A stretch of DNA of 64,000 nt from Shinella sp. WSJ-2 (lineage in GTDB: Bacteria; Pseudomonadota; Alphaproteobacteria; Rhizobiales; Rhizobiaceae), in contig NZ_QWBU01000001.1 in NCBI RefSeq assembly GCF_003432075.1, forward strand, positions 795,259-859,258, given 5' to 3'. Both the position numbers and the translations under genes were made by a program. Positions 45,431 to 54,825 of this stretch are shown piece after piece. The first letter of the stretch is position 1; every line of letters begins with the position of its first letter. A model generated the notes under the pieces. That model saw only the letters and a list, made by a program, of their open reading frames with translations. It was not told the DNA's origin and ran no database searches.

Positions 45431-46252
45431 ATGAATTTTCTGCAAGACAGCCTGACGGGCTTTCTCGCCCGCGAACATCGCGTCGTCATCGTCGATATCA
45501 CCGCCACCAAGGGCTCGGCACCGCGCGATGAAGGCACCTTCATGCTGGTCGCGCCGACGGAGATCCATGGCACGATCGGTGGCGGACAGCTGGAATATGC
45601 GGCCATCGAGAATGCGCGCAAGCTGCTGGCGGATGCCGGTGGCGAGGCGACACTCGATATTCCGCTCGGCCCGGAAAACGGCGACTGTTGCGGCGGCCGC
45701 GTCGCCCTGCGCTTCACCTTCGCTGACGAAGAGGCCCGCCGCGCGCTCGACCGGCGCCTTGCGGAGGAGGAGCGGCAGAAACCACAGGTCTGGATTTTCG
45801 GCGCCGGTCATGTCGGCAGGGCGCTCGCCGACGCGCTGACCATGCTGCCGCTCAAGGTCTTCGTGGTGGAGGCGCGCGAAACGGCGCTCGACCAGCTGAC
45901 ATCGGAGGTGCATCACCGCTTTGCCGCCCTCCCGGAGGCGCTGGTCGCCGATATTCCAGCCGGCTCTGCCATCGTCATCGTGACGCACGATCATGCGCTC
46001 GACTTCCGCATCGGCAGCCAAGCACTCCAACGGACCGACCTCGCCTATATCGGCATGGTCGGCTCGCAGTCGAAGCGCGGCATGTTCCTGCATCATCTCG
46101 ACGAACAGGGCATGCCGCGCAGCGCGGCCGACCGGCTGGTTCTACCGATCGGCGGCAGTGCAGTGGACAACAAGCGCCCCGAGGTCATCGCCGCGATGAC
46201 CGCGTCCGAGGTGCTGCTCGCCTTCGCAGAATGGCGCCGCAACAACGGCTAG
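45431..46252 (+). CDS. xdhC: Xanthine dehydrogenase accessory protein XdhC
   Basis: 273 residues. The N-terminal domain holds the Cys motif GDCCGGRVALRF (usually GQCCGG) that binds the molybdenum cofactor. The C-terminal Rossmann domain has FGAGHVGRALADALTML and AYIGMVGSQSKRGMFLHHL. XdhC takes Moco from its biosynthesis enzymes and inserts the sulfurated form into xanthine dehydrogenase. Its structural genes xdhA and xdhB are not in the window. Start ATG 45431 (MNFLQDSLTGF) follows AAGGACG. It is probably cotranscribed with bdhA. Confidence 0.93.
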   Translation: MNFLQDSLTGFLAREHRVVIVDITATKGSAPRDEGTFMLVAPTEIHGTIGGGQLEYAAIENARKLLADAGGEATLDIPLGPENGDCCGGRVALRFTFADEEARRALDRRLAEEERQKPQVWIFGAGHVGRALADALTMLPLKVFVVEARETALDQLTSEVHHRFAALPEALVADIPAGSAIVIVTHDHALDFRIGSQALQRTDLAYIGMVGSQSKRGMFLHHLDEQGMPRSAADRLVLPIGGSAVDNKRPEVIAAMTASEVLLAFAEWRRNNG

Positions 46253-46428
46253 CCTCGGCCATCCAGAAAACCGAGATCGCGCTTCAGGTGATCGGACAAT
46301 TCGTCAGGGTGCAGGCGCGGCGTGGGGTTATGCTTGCGGACGATAAAGGCGAGAGAGAGCTTATGCAAGAGGTCGGTAAACGGCCTCCGCTTTGGCCCCA
46401 CCGGCATTGTTTCGATAGTGCATGTCAT
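46249..46428 (-). CDS. Small DUF1127-like protein, 59 residues
   Basis: A 59-residue basic protein (MTCTIETMPVGPKRR) whose C-terminal LSDHLKRDLGFLDGR resembles the 'LxxDIGL' end of DUF1127 (YjiS-like) proteins, small RNA-binding-type factors common in Rhizobiaceae. It lacks the usual Arg-rich first half. GAGG lies eight bases before ATG 46428. Its end overlaps the xdhC stop by four bases (convergent). It is divergent from the LysR gene. Confidence 0.5.
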   Translation of the reverse strand: MTCTIETMPVGPKRRPFTDLLHKLSLAFIVRKHNPTPRLHPDELSDHLKRDLGFLDGRG

Positions 46429-46528
46429 GGTAAAACCTCGTGAATCCCATCCATTGCGTGCAGGATGCGCCCGCTGAGGATGGAATTCCAATCGAACCTT
46501 CGTCTGCATGCATGAAGAGAACTTGGCC

Positions 46529-47422
46529 ATGAAGATGTCGCGCAACTTTCCGCTGAACGCGCTTCGGGTCTTCGAGGCGGCGGCGCGGCATGCGAGTTTC
46601 ACCCGCGCGGGTGACGAGCTCGGCATGACGCAGACGGCCGTCAGCTACCAGATCAAGCTCCTGGAGGAGACGCTCGGCGAAACCCTGTTCCTGCGCCAGC
46701 CGCGGCAGGTGCTGCTGAGCGAGGCGGGCGAGCGCCTGGCGCCGAAGGTGGGCGAAGGCCTGGCGAAACTTGCCGAGGCGGTGGCCGACCTGAAGGGCGC
46801 GACGGAGCACAAGCTGCACATACACTCGACGCCGACCTTCGCCACGCAATGGCTGAGCCGCACGCTCGGCGATTTCCAGCTCAAGCACCCGAACATCGCG
46901 GTCCGGCTGTCCACCTCGCAGGACCTGATCGATTTCTCGCGAGAAGAAGCCGACATCTCGATCCGCTGGGGCAAGGGCGACTGGGTAGGGCTGGAGAGCC
47001 ATCGCATCATGCGCATGGATTTCGCGCCCCTGCTCAATCCGGCGCTGGCGGAAACGATCGGCGGCGTGCACGAGCCGGCCGATCTCCTGAAACTGCCGAT
47101 CATCAGCGCGCCGGATATCTGGTGGCGCACCTGGTTTTCCGCCGCCGGCATCGACAATCCGGGGCTTGAGCGCTATCCGCCCAACGAACTCGGCGTCCAG
47201 ACCATCGACGCGCAGGTCGCCATGGCCGGCCAGGGGGTGGCGATCCTCAATCCTGGCCATTTCCGCATGGAGATCGCCGCGGGCCTGCTCTACCAGCCCT
47301 TCGAGCTCACTTGCAACGACGGGCGCGACTATTGGCTTGCCTATCCGGAAAACCGGCGCAACATTTTGAAAATCCGCGCGTTTCGCGATTGGATTCTGGC
47401 GACGATGCCGCAGCGGGCATAA
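46529..47422 (+). CDS. LysR family transcriptional regulator (GcvA-like)
   Basis: 297 residues. The N-terminal HTH (PLNALRVFEAAARHASFTRA, GMTQTAVSYQIKLLEETLG) has the GcvA signature. The effector domain (about 95-290) is complete, with ISIRWGKGDWVGLES. I prefer ATG 46529 (GAAGAGA upstream); ATG 46508 and 46535 are alternatives. Its place between xdhC and guaD makes control of purine breakdown plausible, but no operator is shown. Confidence 0.85.
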   Translation: MKMSRNFPLNALRVFEAAARHASFTRAGDELGMTQTAVSYQIKLLEETLGETLFLRQPRQVLLSEAGERLAPKVGEGLAKLAEAVADLKGATEHKLHIHSTPTFATQWLSRTLGDFQLKHPNIAVRLSTSQDLIDFSREEADISIRWGKGDWVGLESHRIMRMDFAPLLNPALAETIGGVHEPADLLKLPIISAPDIWWRTWFSAAGIDNPGLERYPPNELGVQTIDAQVAMAGQGVAILNPGHFRMEIAAGLLYQPFELTCNDGRDYWLAYPENRRNILKIRAFRDWILATMPQRA

Positions 47423-47452
47423 AGTGCCGGGAAGCAACAGGGAGTCTTGATC

Positions 47453-47935
47453 GTGAGCGTCGCCTTCATGAAGGAAGAGAGTGCCGAAACCGCGGCGGAA
47501 ACCCTGCTGCCCGAACGGCCGATTTCGCCTCACCCCAACCTCGTCACCGAGACAGGGCTGAAGGCGCTTGAGACGCAGCTTTCGGAAGCGCGCGCGGCAT
47601 TCGAGGCCGCCAATGCCATCGAGGACATCAACGAAAAACGCCGCCAGCTCGCCGGCCCCTCGCGCGATATCCGCTATCTCGTCGAGCGGCTGCGCACCGC
47701 ACAAGTCATGGCCGACCCGACATCGTCAGACACCGTCGCCTTCGGCAACACGGTGAAATTCAGCCGCGACGACGGCCGGGTTCAGACCTACCGCATCGTC
47801 GGCGAGGACGAGGCCGATCCCAAGTCAGGCACGATCTCCTATGTCTCGCCGGTCGCGCGCCTGCTGCTCGGCAAGGGCGCCGGCGATCTTGTGACGCTGA
47901 ACGGGCAGGAGCTGGAAATCGTCGCTATTTCCTGA
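47453..47935 (+). CDS. GreA/GreB family protein
   Basis: 160 residues. The C-terminal domain is GreA/B-like (FGNTVKFSRDDGRVQTYRIV, GTISYVSPVARLLLGKGAGD). The N-terminal coiled coil is present, but its tip reads IEDINEKRRQLAGPS, without the usual GDxxENAEY segment whose acidic residues stimulate RNA cleavage. It may therefore compete with GreA rather than rescue polymerase (inference). Start GTG 47453 is best supported (GGAG eight bases before). Confidence 0.8.
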   Translation: MSVAFMKEESAETAAETLLPERPISPHPNLVTETGLKALETQLSEARAAFEAANAIEDINEKRRQLAGPSRDIRYLVERLRTAQVMADPTSSDTVAFGNTVKFSRDDGRVQTYRIVGEDEADPKSGTISYVSPVARLLLGKGAGDLVTLNGQELEIVAIS

Positions 47936-47953
47936 ATCAGCCCGCGGAAGGCT

Positions 47954-48667
47954 CTACGGCCGGCCATCCAGTTCGGGATAGTGGCGGAAAAGATCGCTTT
48001 CGTTGCTCGGCAGGCGGCGGTCGCTTGCGAGATAGGCGGCAATCTTCGGGTGTTGCGAAACGGAGCGGCAAAGCGCCGTGATCTCGGGATAGCGCTGCTC
48101 GACACCTGCCATCAGCTTCGGAAAGGCATAAGTCAGGCCATCCATGACCTGAAACAGCGACAGGTCGGCATAGCTCAGCCGGTTGCCCACGAGATGGGCC
48201 GGACCTTCGGGATTGCGCGCGAGAATGCCTTCGAACCAGTCGAGGAATTTCGGGACGCGTTCCTCGCGGAATTCGCGAGCGCGGCGCAAGGATTCCGGTT
48301 TCTGGTTCTCGTAATATTCACCGGCACCGATCGGGTGGTGCACGTCGTGGCCTTCAAGAATGAAGTCGGCGATGGTGAGCTGGATCTGGTGCGTCCAGAG
48401 CCTCTGATGCGGTTCCTTCGGCGCAAGATCGAGCTTGTCGCCGAGATAAAGCAGGATGGCAGCCACCTGACCGACCATCAGGTCGCCATCCCTCAGGAAG
48501 GGCGGCGCGAAGGAAGGCGTCGCCGCCTCCTTGCTCACCCGGGCAATGACGCCGTCCCCTTCCTCGCGCGCAACATCACGATAGGGCACGCCAGCAGCTT
48601 CCAGGACAAGACGAACATATTCGCCGCGCCCCTGAATGCCGGTCCAGTAATAGAGTTCGTAAGCCAT
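47954..48667 (-). CDS. Glutathione S-transferase family protein
   Basis: 237 residues. A thioredoxin-like N-terminal domain (MAYELYYWTGIQGRGEYVRL, with GRGEYVRLVLEAAG) and an all-helical C-terminal domain (HLVGNRLSYADLSLFQVMDG), as in Sigma/Mu-like GSTs. Tyr near position 6-7 could be the catalytic residue. The specific substrate is unknown. It ends 19 bases from the Gre gene end (convergent) and is divergent from guaD, with 112 bases between starts. Confidence 0.87.
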   Translation of the reverse strand: MAYELYYWTGIQGRGEYVRLVLEAAGVPYRDVAREEGDGVIARVSKEAATPSFAPPFLRDGDLMVGQVAAILLYLGDKLDLAPKEPHQRLWTHQIQLTIADFILEGHDVHHPIGAGEYYENQKPESLRRAREFREERVPKFLDWFEGILARNPEGPAHLVGNRLSYADLSLFQVMDGLTYAFPKLMAGVEQRYPEITALCRSVSQHPKIAAYLASDRRLPSNESDLFRHYPELDGRP

Positions 48668-48779
48668 GGCCCAGAATACACCCAGCAGGGCCTCGGTTCC
48701 ACCCGGCAATTGCCCTCCCCGCCCGCGCGCTCTATCTGGAAGGGAGAATTCCCACCGCAGCAAAAGGACACCGACCGCC

Positions 48780-50083
<1,304 letters not shown>

Positions 50084-50087
<4 letters not shown>

Positions 50088-50446
50088 CTGCCGCGATAGG
50101 TCGCGTAGCTATAGGCCGAAAGCAGCAGCGGCACGTGGTAGTGGCTCGACGGATCGGCCACACCGAAACGCAGCGGAATGCGGTCGAGGAAGGCGGGTTC
50201 AGTGACGGCGGCACCGGAGGCGCGCAGGTAATCGCCTGCGTGGAATAGCAGTTCATAGGTGCCGGCCGCAAAGCCGGCACCGTCCGTAAGCGGAGCATCG
50301 ACGCGGCCGTCGTCATTCGTGACGGCGCTCGTCACGGGCTGGCGCTCCTCGTTCACGATCCGGAAGAGATCGATCTTCAGGCCCGCGGCGGGCTTGCCGA
50401 GCGCGGTGTCGAGAACGTGGGTGGTCAGGCGGCCGGTCGTGCTCAT
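50084..50446 (-). CDS. uraH: 5-Hydroxyisourate hydrolase
   Basis: 120 residues of the transthyretin-like family, the second enzyme of urate breakdown: 5-hydroxyisourate to OHCU. Family hallmarks: [15 protein letters not shown] at the start, [38 protein letters not shown] with the classical YRGS end. It is the last gene of the minus-strand operon, 8 bases after allA. Confidence 0.96.
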
Positions 50447-50454
50447 AAGTCCTC

Positions 50455-50949
50455 TCAGGGGGCTTCTATGATGAAGGGTTCCTCGAGGAAGAACTCTTCC
50501 AGATTGACGCCGCCGCCCAGACGGTCGACGACGAGGAAATCGCTGACGGCACCGACCGCGATCAGCGGGTGATGCCAGACATTGCGGCGATAGTTCACCC
50601 CCTGCCGCCCACCGGCGCGAAACACCTTCGGTTTGCCCGGCTTGCCGCCCTCGTCTTGCGCCACCACCACCAGCCAGGGCCGGTCGTCGAGCGGCGAGAA
50701 GCTCTGGCTGCCGAAAGGATGGCGCTCCATCATATCGACGGCATAGGGGAACGCCCGCGGGGTTCCGCGGAAGAGGTTGATGATGACCCTGGCATCCTCG
50801 CCCACCGCCTCGGCCTCAGCGAGCGCGTGATAGCGCTCGGTCGTGCCGCCGTTGATGTAGCGCATCGAAGCGGGATCGGCTTCGATGACGGTGCCGAAGG
50901 GCGCAAAGGCCTCTTGCGTCAGGGGTTGTATTTCAAGCTTCTCAGCCAT
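50455..50949 (-). CDS. allA: Ureidoglycolate lyase
   Basis: 164 residues of the cupin-like AllA family, which cleaves ureidoglycolate to glyoxylate and urea. Readable signatures: [15 protein letters not shown] at the start, [39 protein letters not shown] 50949 has GGGAGGG just upstream. The frame to 50991 overlaps the uraD stop and is not used. It sits between uraD and uraH. Confidence 0.94.
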   Translation of the reverse strand: MAEKLEIQPLTQEAFAPFGTVIEADPASMRYINGGTTERYHALAEAEAVGEDARVIINLFRGTPRAFPYAVDMMERHPFGSQSFSPLDDRPWLVVVAQDEGGKPGKPKVFRAGGRQGVNYRRNVWHHPLIAVGAVSDFLVVDRLGGGVNLEEFFLEEPFIIEAP

Positions 50950-51000
50950 CGGACAGCCCTCCCGGGGAGAGGAAGGGCGGTCGTAGGTCATCAGGCATCG

Positions 51001-51498
51001 TCAATCTCCGGGGAGCAGAGCATTCAACCGGAGGAGCGCGATGCGCTCCACCTGGCTTTTCGCGGTTGCGAATTCTTCATCGGCCGTATTGCCGATCCGC
51101 TTTTCGAAGGCGGCAAGGATGTCGTCCTTGTCAAGGCCTTTGACGGCGATGATGAAGGGGAAGCCGAATTTTTCGACATAGCCGCTGTTGAGTTCGGTGA
51201 AGCGGGCGTGTTCGGCAGCGCTCAGCCGGTCGAGGCCGGCGCCGGCCTGTTCCTTGCGGCTGTCTTCCGTCAACCCGCCGGCAATCGCCAGCTTGCCGGC
51301 AAGATCCGGATGGGCGACGAGCACGCCGAGCTGTTCGGCACGGCTCGCCTTGCGGAAGGCATCGGTGAGGGCGGCATGCACGCCGCCGGCCGTCAGCGGC
51401 TCGGCAACGGCATTGGCGTCGAGCGCCCGTTCGGCGATGAACGGCGAATGCTCGAAGACGCCGCCGAAACGGTCGAGAAAATCGGCCCGGTCGATCAT
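51001..51498 (-). CDS. uraD: OHCU decarboxylase
   Basis: 165 residues. OHCU (2-oxo-4-hydroxy-4-carboxy-5-ureidoimidazoline) decarboxylase forms S-allantoin in the third step of urate breakdown. Signature AHPDLAGKLA with the active-site His, and SRKEQAGAGLDRLSAAEHAR later. The start ATG 51498 overlaps the puuE stop by four bases, showing translational coupling. Free-standing, not fused to HIU hydrolase or puuE as in some organisms. Confidence 0.95.
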   Translation of the reverse strand: MIDRADFLDRFGGVFEHSPFIAERALDANAVAEPLTAGGVHAALTDAFRKASRAEQLGVLVAHPDLAGKLAIAGGLTEDSRKEQAGAGLDRLSAAEHARFTELNSGYVEKFGFPFIIAVKGLDKDDILAAFEKRIGNTADEEFATAKSQVERIALLRLNALLPGD

Positions 51499-52427
51499 GC
51501 GCCCTTCACCTTCGACGGATGGTGGTTTTCGATCCAGTGGCGCGCGATATCGATGCGGCGCGGGATCCAGACCTTCTCGTGACCGAGCACGTAATCAACG
51601 AAGCGGGCAAGTGCCGCCGCACGGCCCGGACGGCCGACAAGACGGCAATGCAGGCCGATGTTCAGCATCTTCGGGCTGCCTTCGGCACCTTCCTGATAGA
51701 GCACGTCGAAAGCGTCCTTCAGATAGGTGAAGAACTGGTCGCCCGTGTTGAAGCCCTGGGGCGTCGCAAAGCGCATGTCGTTGGTTTCGAGCGTATAGGG
51801 AATGATCAGGAAGGGCTCACCATCGAGGCCCGGCACCCAGAACGGCAGGTCATCGGCATAGGAATCGGAGGAATAGACGAAACCGCCCTCTTCCATGACG
51901 AGCCGCAGCGTGTTGTCGGAGGGCTTGCCCTGGTACATGCCGAGCGGGTGCGACCCGGTCAGCTCCTTGTGCAGGCGCACCGCCTCGCGGATGTGCTCGC
52001 GTTCCTTCTCCTCCGGAAAATCCTTGTATTCCAGCCAGCGGTAGCCATGGCTGGCGATTTCCCAGCCGGCTTCTTTCATGGCGGCGACGGCTTCCGGGTT
52101 GCGCGCCATGGCGAGCGTTACGCCATAGACGGTGGTGGTGACGTCGCGGCTGGTGAACAGGCGATGCAGGCGCCAGAAACCGGCGCGCGAGCCATATTCG
52201 TAGATCGATTCCATGTTGAGGTTGCGCTGGCCCGGCCAGACGGCGGCACCGACGATTTCCGACAGAAGGTTTTCCGAGTTCGGGTCGCCGTCGAGAATGC
52301 AGCTCTCGCCGCCCTCCTCATAGTTGATCACGAACTGGACGGCGATGTTGGCACCGCCCGGCCAGCGCACCTGCGGCGGGTTGCGGCCGTAGCCGATCAG
52401 GTCGCGCGGATAAATCTTGTCAGTCAT
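51495..52427 (-). CDS. puuE: Allantoinase, PuuE type
   Basis: 310 residues of the polysaccharide-deacetylase-like allantoinase family, which opens allantoin to allantoate without being related to the AllB amidohydrolases. Diagnostic segments: YPRDLIGYGRNPPQVRWPGG at the start, FVINYEEGGESCILDGD, EIASHGYRWLEYKDFPEEKE and GLHCRLVGRPGRAAALARF. Start MTDKIYP at 52427. It is first in the puuE-uraD-allA-uraH operon. An allantoate amidohydrolase or allantoicase gene is needed to reach ureidoglycolate and was not seen. Confidence 0.96.
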   Translation of the reverse strand: MTDKIYPRDLIGYGRNPPQVRWPGGANIAVQFVINYEEGGESCILDGDPNSENLLSEIVGAAVWPGQRNLNMESIYEYGSRAGFWRLHRLFTSRDVTTTVYGVTLAMARNPEAVAAMKEAGWEIASHGYRWLEYKDFPEEKEREHIREAVRLHKELTGSHPLGMYQGKPSDNTLRLVMEEGGFVYSSDSYADDLPFWVPGLDGEPFLIIPYTLETNDMRFATPQGFNTGDQFFTYLKDAFDVLYQEGAEGSPKMLNIGLHCRLVGRPGRAAALARFVDYVLGHEKVWIPRRIDIARHWIENHHPSKVKGA

Positions 52428-52542
52428 GCGGTCACCTTCGGAAGGGGGACAGTCGGGTTTTGAAACGGGCATTCGACCCTTCAAAAGGAACCATTACCGC
52501 CTTGCGCCGTTTTCTGTCCATCACGTGCAAGGAGAAACACTT

Positions 52543-52917
52543 ATGGTCATGCAGGATGCAAACATTCGTGAAACTCAGGATCTCATCGCCAGCGACAAGG
52601 TCGAGGGGACGAGCGTCTACGGCGCCGATGGCAAGCATATCGGCTCGGTGGAGCGTCTGATCCTCGACAAGCGCAGCGGTCACGTCTCCTATGCCGTGCT
52701 CAGCTTCGGCGGTTTCCTCGGCATCGGCCACGATCACTATCCGCTGCCATGGAGCAAGCTGCGCTATGACGAAGGCCTCGGCGGCTACCGTGTCGATGTG
52801 ACGAAGGAACAGGTGGAGGCCGCGCCGCACTATGAAAGCGATGCCGAATACGACTGGAACCGCCGCAACGGCAAGCTGATCCACGATTATTACGGCGTCC
52901 CGCCCTACTGGATGTAA
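52543..52917 (+). CDS. PRC-barrel domain protein
   Basis: 124 residues. A PRC-barrel domain fills about 14-95: DLIASDKVEGTSVYGADGKH and IGSVERLILDKRSGHVSYAV. Rhizobial PRC-barrel proteins of this type are stress-related and of unknown function. The tail is Tyr-rich (LIHDYYGVPPYWM). AGGAG precedes ATG 52543. It is divergent from puuE and convergent with the FAD oxidoreductase. Confidence 0.85.
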   Translation: MVMQDANIRETQDLIASDKVEGTSVYGADGKHIGSVERLILDKRSGHVSYAVLSFGGFLGIGHDHYPLPWSKLRYDEGLGGYRVDVTKEQVEAAPHYESDAEYDWNRRNGKLIHDYYGVPPYWM

Positions 52918-52924
52918 GGCGGTG

Positions 52925-54100
52925 TCAAATCCGACCGGCTTCCTCGAAGTGTGCCGGTACGGTGAATGAGGGCGGTACGTCGAGCGTGCCGCCCTCGATT
53001 TCGTTCAGAACCGCACGGGCGAGCGCATGCGCCAATCCGAAACTGACCTTGAAGCCACCCGTCATCAGGCTGAGATTGGCGTAGTCCGGATGTCTCCCGA
53101 CCATCGGCTCACGGCCGATCGCCTTGGGACGCAGGCCCGTCCAGCGTTCGATGACCGGCGCATCGGCAAGCACAGGCGCCATCAGCCGCGCCTTTTGGAT
53201 CAACGCGTCGAGTAGACCATCCGTGTTCTGCGCATCCGCAAAAGTGTTTTCGCTCGTGCTGCCGATGGCGACGGCGCCGTTTTCATGCGGCACGATATAG
53301 AGACCATCGGCAAAGACCACCGGCAGGTTGGGATCAACGGAGGCTCGAAGGAGCGCCGCCTGCCCCTTGACGCCCATGCCCGCCGGCTTAGCAAGCGGGG
53401 TCAGGGATTGCAGGAGCGGGAAGGTCTCGACACCGGCGGCAAGCACGCAATGGCCGAAGGACAGGAGCGTGCCGTCGTCGAGATGGGCAAGGCCGGCGTC
53501 GGGCTCGACTACCGAGAGCCCGACGCCTTGCGTGATCGTCACCTTCGCCTGCCGTTCAAGCGCTGCCTTCAAGACGGCAAGCAGGCCACGCGGGGACAGA
53601 CGGGCGGCGAGATAGTCGTGAACCAGTCCGTGCGGCATGGTCTCGGCAACCGGCCAGCCGGCAATCGGCGCGGCGTCCAGCACCTTGAAGGCGAAGCTGC
53701 GGTCGGGCATCGACCAGACCGCCCGCGCATCCCGCGCGTGGCCCATCGCCGTCTCGCGGTTCTGCGGTTTCGTCACCGGAATGAGGCGGCCGGACCGGCG
53801 GTAGCCGGCGGAAAGGCCGGTCTCGGCTTCCAGCGCGGCAATCTCCGCTTCGATCGACACCAGGGCCGCGAATTGAAACGCCTTCTTGGCATTCCAGCGA
53901 TCCGGCAAATGCGGCATCAGCGCGCCGAGCACCCCGCCGCTTGCGCCTGCCCCGATATGCCGGCGATCGACAAGATGAACGGAAAGGCCCCTTTGGGCGG
54001 CAAAAAGCGCGGTCCAGAGGCCCATGACCCCGCCGCCGGCCACGAGCAGGTCCACGGCCGGTTGACCGGCGGGCTTCACGCGACTATCGGCATTCGGCAT
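52925..54100 (-). CDS. FAD-dependent oxidoreductase (DAO family), possible MnmC(o)-like
   Basis: 391 residues of the D-amino-acid-oxidase-like fold: the N-terminal FAD motif LLVAGGGVMGLWTALFAAQ, the HIGAGASGGVLGALMPHLPD segment with the family GASG/Gxx, and ERWTGLRPKAIGREPMVG near the end. The GASGG...MPHLPDR region is reminiscent of the FAD domain that follows MnmD in fused MnmC, which removes the carboxymethyl group of cmnm5s2U in tRNA. Its ATG at 54100 shares two bases with that of mnmD on the other strand. Other assignments (glycine or D-amino-acid oxidase) remain possible. Confidence 0.75.
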   Translation of the reverse strand: MPNADSRVKPAGQPAVDLLVAGGGVMGLWTALFAAQRGLSVHLVDRRHIGAGASGGVLGALMPHLPDRWNAKKAFQFAALVSIEAEIAALEAETGLSAGYRRSGRLIPVTKPQNRETAMGHARDARAVWSMPDRSFAFKVLDAAPIAGWPVAETMPHGLVHDYLAARLSPRGLLAVLKAALERQAKVTITQGVGLSVVEPDAGLAHLDDGTLLSFGHCVLAAGVETFPLLQSLTPLAKPAGMGVKGQAALLRASVDPNLPVVFADGLYIVPHENGAVAIGSTSENTFADAQNTDGLLDALIQKARLMAPVLADAPVIERWTGLRPKAIGREPMVGRHPDYANLSLMTGGFKVSFGLAHALARAVLNEIEGGTLDVPPSFTVPAHFEEAGRI

Positions 54101-54821
54101 GGCTGAAAACGATCCCTACACTGCGCCCGAAACCCTCGGTGTTCTCGACTGGCACGAGGGCGATATGCCCTATTCCAGTGCCTTTGACGATCACTTTTAT
54201 TGCCGCAACGATGGCCGGCTGGAATGCGGCCACGTCTTCCTGTCCGGCAACGGCCTGCCGGCCCGCTGGCAGCGGCCAGAACCGTTCCGCATCGCCGAAC
54301 TCGGCTTTGGCACCGGCCTCAATCTCTGCGAAACCTGGCGGCAATGGCGGCAGACGGCGCCGGAAGGGGCGAGCCTGCACTTCACCTCCTTCGAGCGCTT
54401 CCCGATGGCCCGGGCCGATATTGACCGGGCGCTCGCCCATTGGCCGGAACTCGACAGGCAGCGCGCACGCCTCACAGAGACATGGCCGGATACGCCCGCG
54501 GAGCGCATCGAGATCGAACTGGAACCACGCGTCCACCTTACCGTCGTCTGCGGCACGGCGCTGGAAAGCCTCCGCCAGGAACAGGAACCCTTCGACGCCT
54601 GGTTTCTCGACGGCTTCGCGCCGTCGCGCAATCCCGACATGTGGTCGGCGGACCTGATGGCCGCGGTTTTCCGGCTGACGGCTCCCGGCGGCCGGTTCGG
54701 CACCTATGCGGCGGCCGGTTTCGTGCGGCGCAATCTCGCGGCGGCGGGCTTCGTGGTGGAGCGCCGGCCGGGCTTTGCGGGCAAGCGGGAAATGCTCTGC
54801 GGAGAAAAACCGGCGATCTGA
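54099..54821 (+). CDS. mnmD: tRNA U34 5-methylaminomethyl-2-thiouridine methyltransferase, MnmD
   Basis: 240 residues of the free-standing MnmD (MnmC methyltransferase-domain) family. The SAM motif is IAELGFGTGLNLCETWR. The signature WFLDGFAPSRNPDMWSADLM and the C-terminal GGRFGTYAAAGFVRRNLAAA are diagnostic. It methylates nm5s2U34 to mnm5s2U. No Shine-Dalgarno sequence is visible upstream of ATG 54099. It starts head-to-head with the FAD oxidoreductase, its natural fusion partner, and ends four bases before the hybrid kinase stop (convergent). Confidence 0.93.
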   Translation: MAENDPYTAPETLGVLDWHEGDMPYSSAFDDHFYCRNDGRLECGHVFLSGNGLPARWQRPEPFRIAELGFGTGLNLCETWRQWRQTAPEGASLHFTSFERFPMARADIDRALAHWPELDRQRARLTETWPDTPAERIEIELEPRVHLTVVCGTALESLRQEQEPFDAWFLDGFAPSRNPDMWSADLMAAVFRLTAPGGRFGTYAAAGFVRRNLAAAGFVVERRPGFAGKREMLCGEKPAI

Positions 54822-54825
54822 GCGC

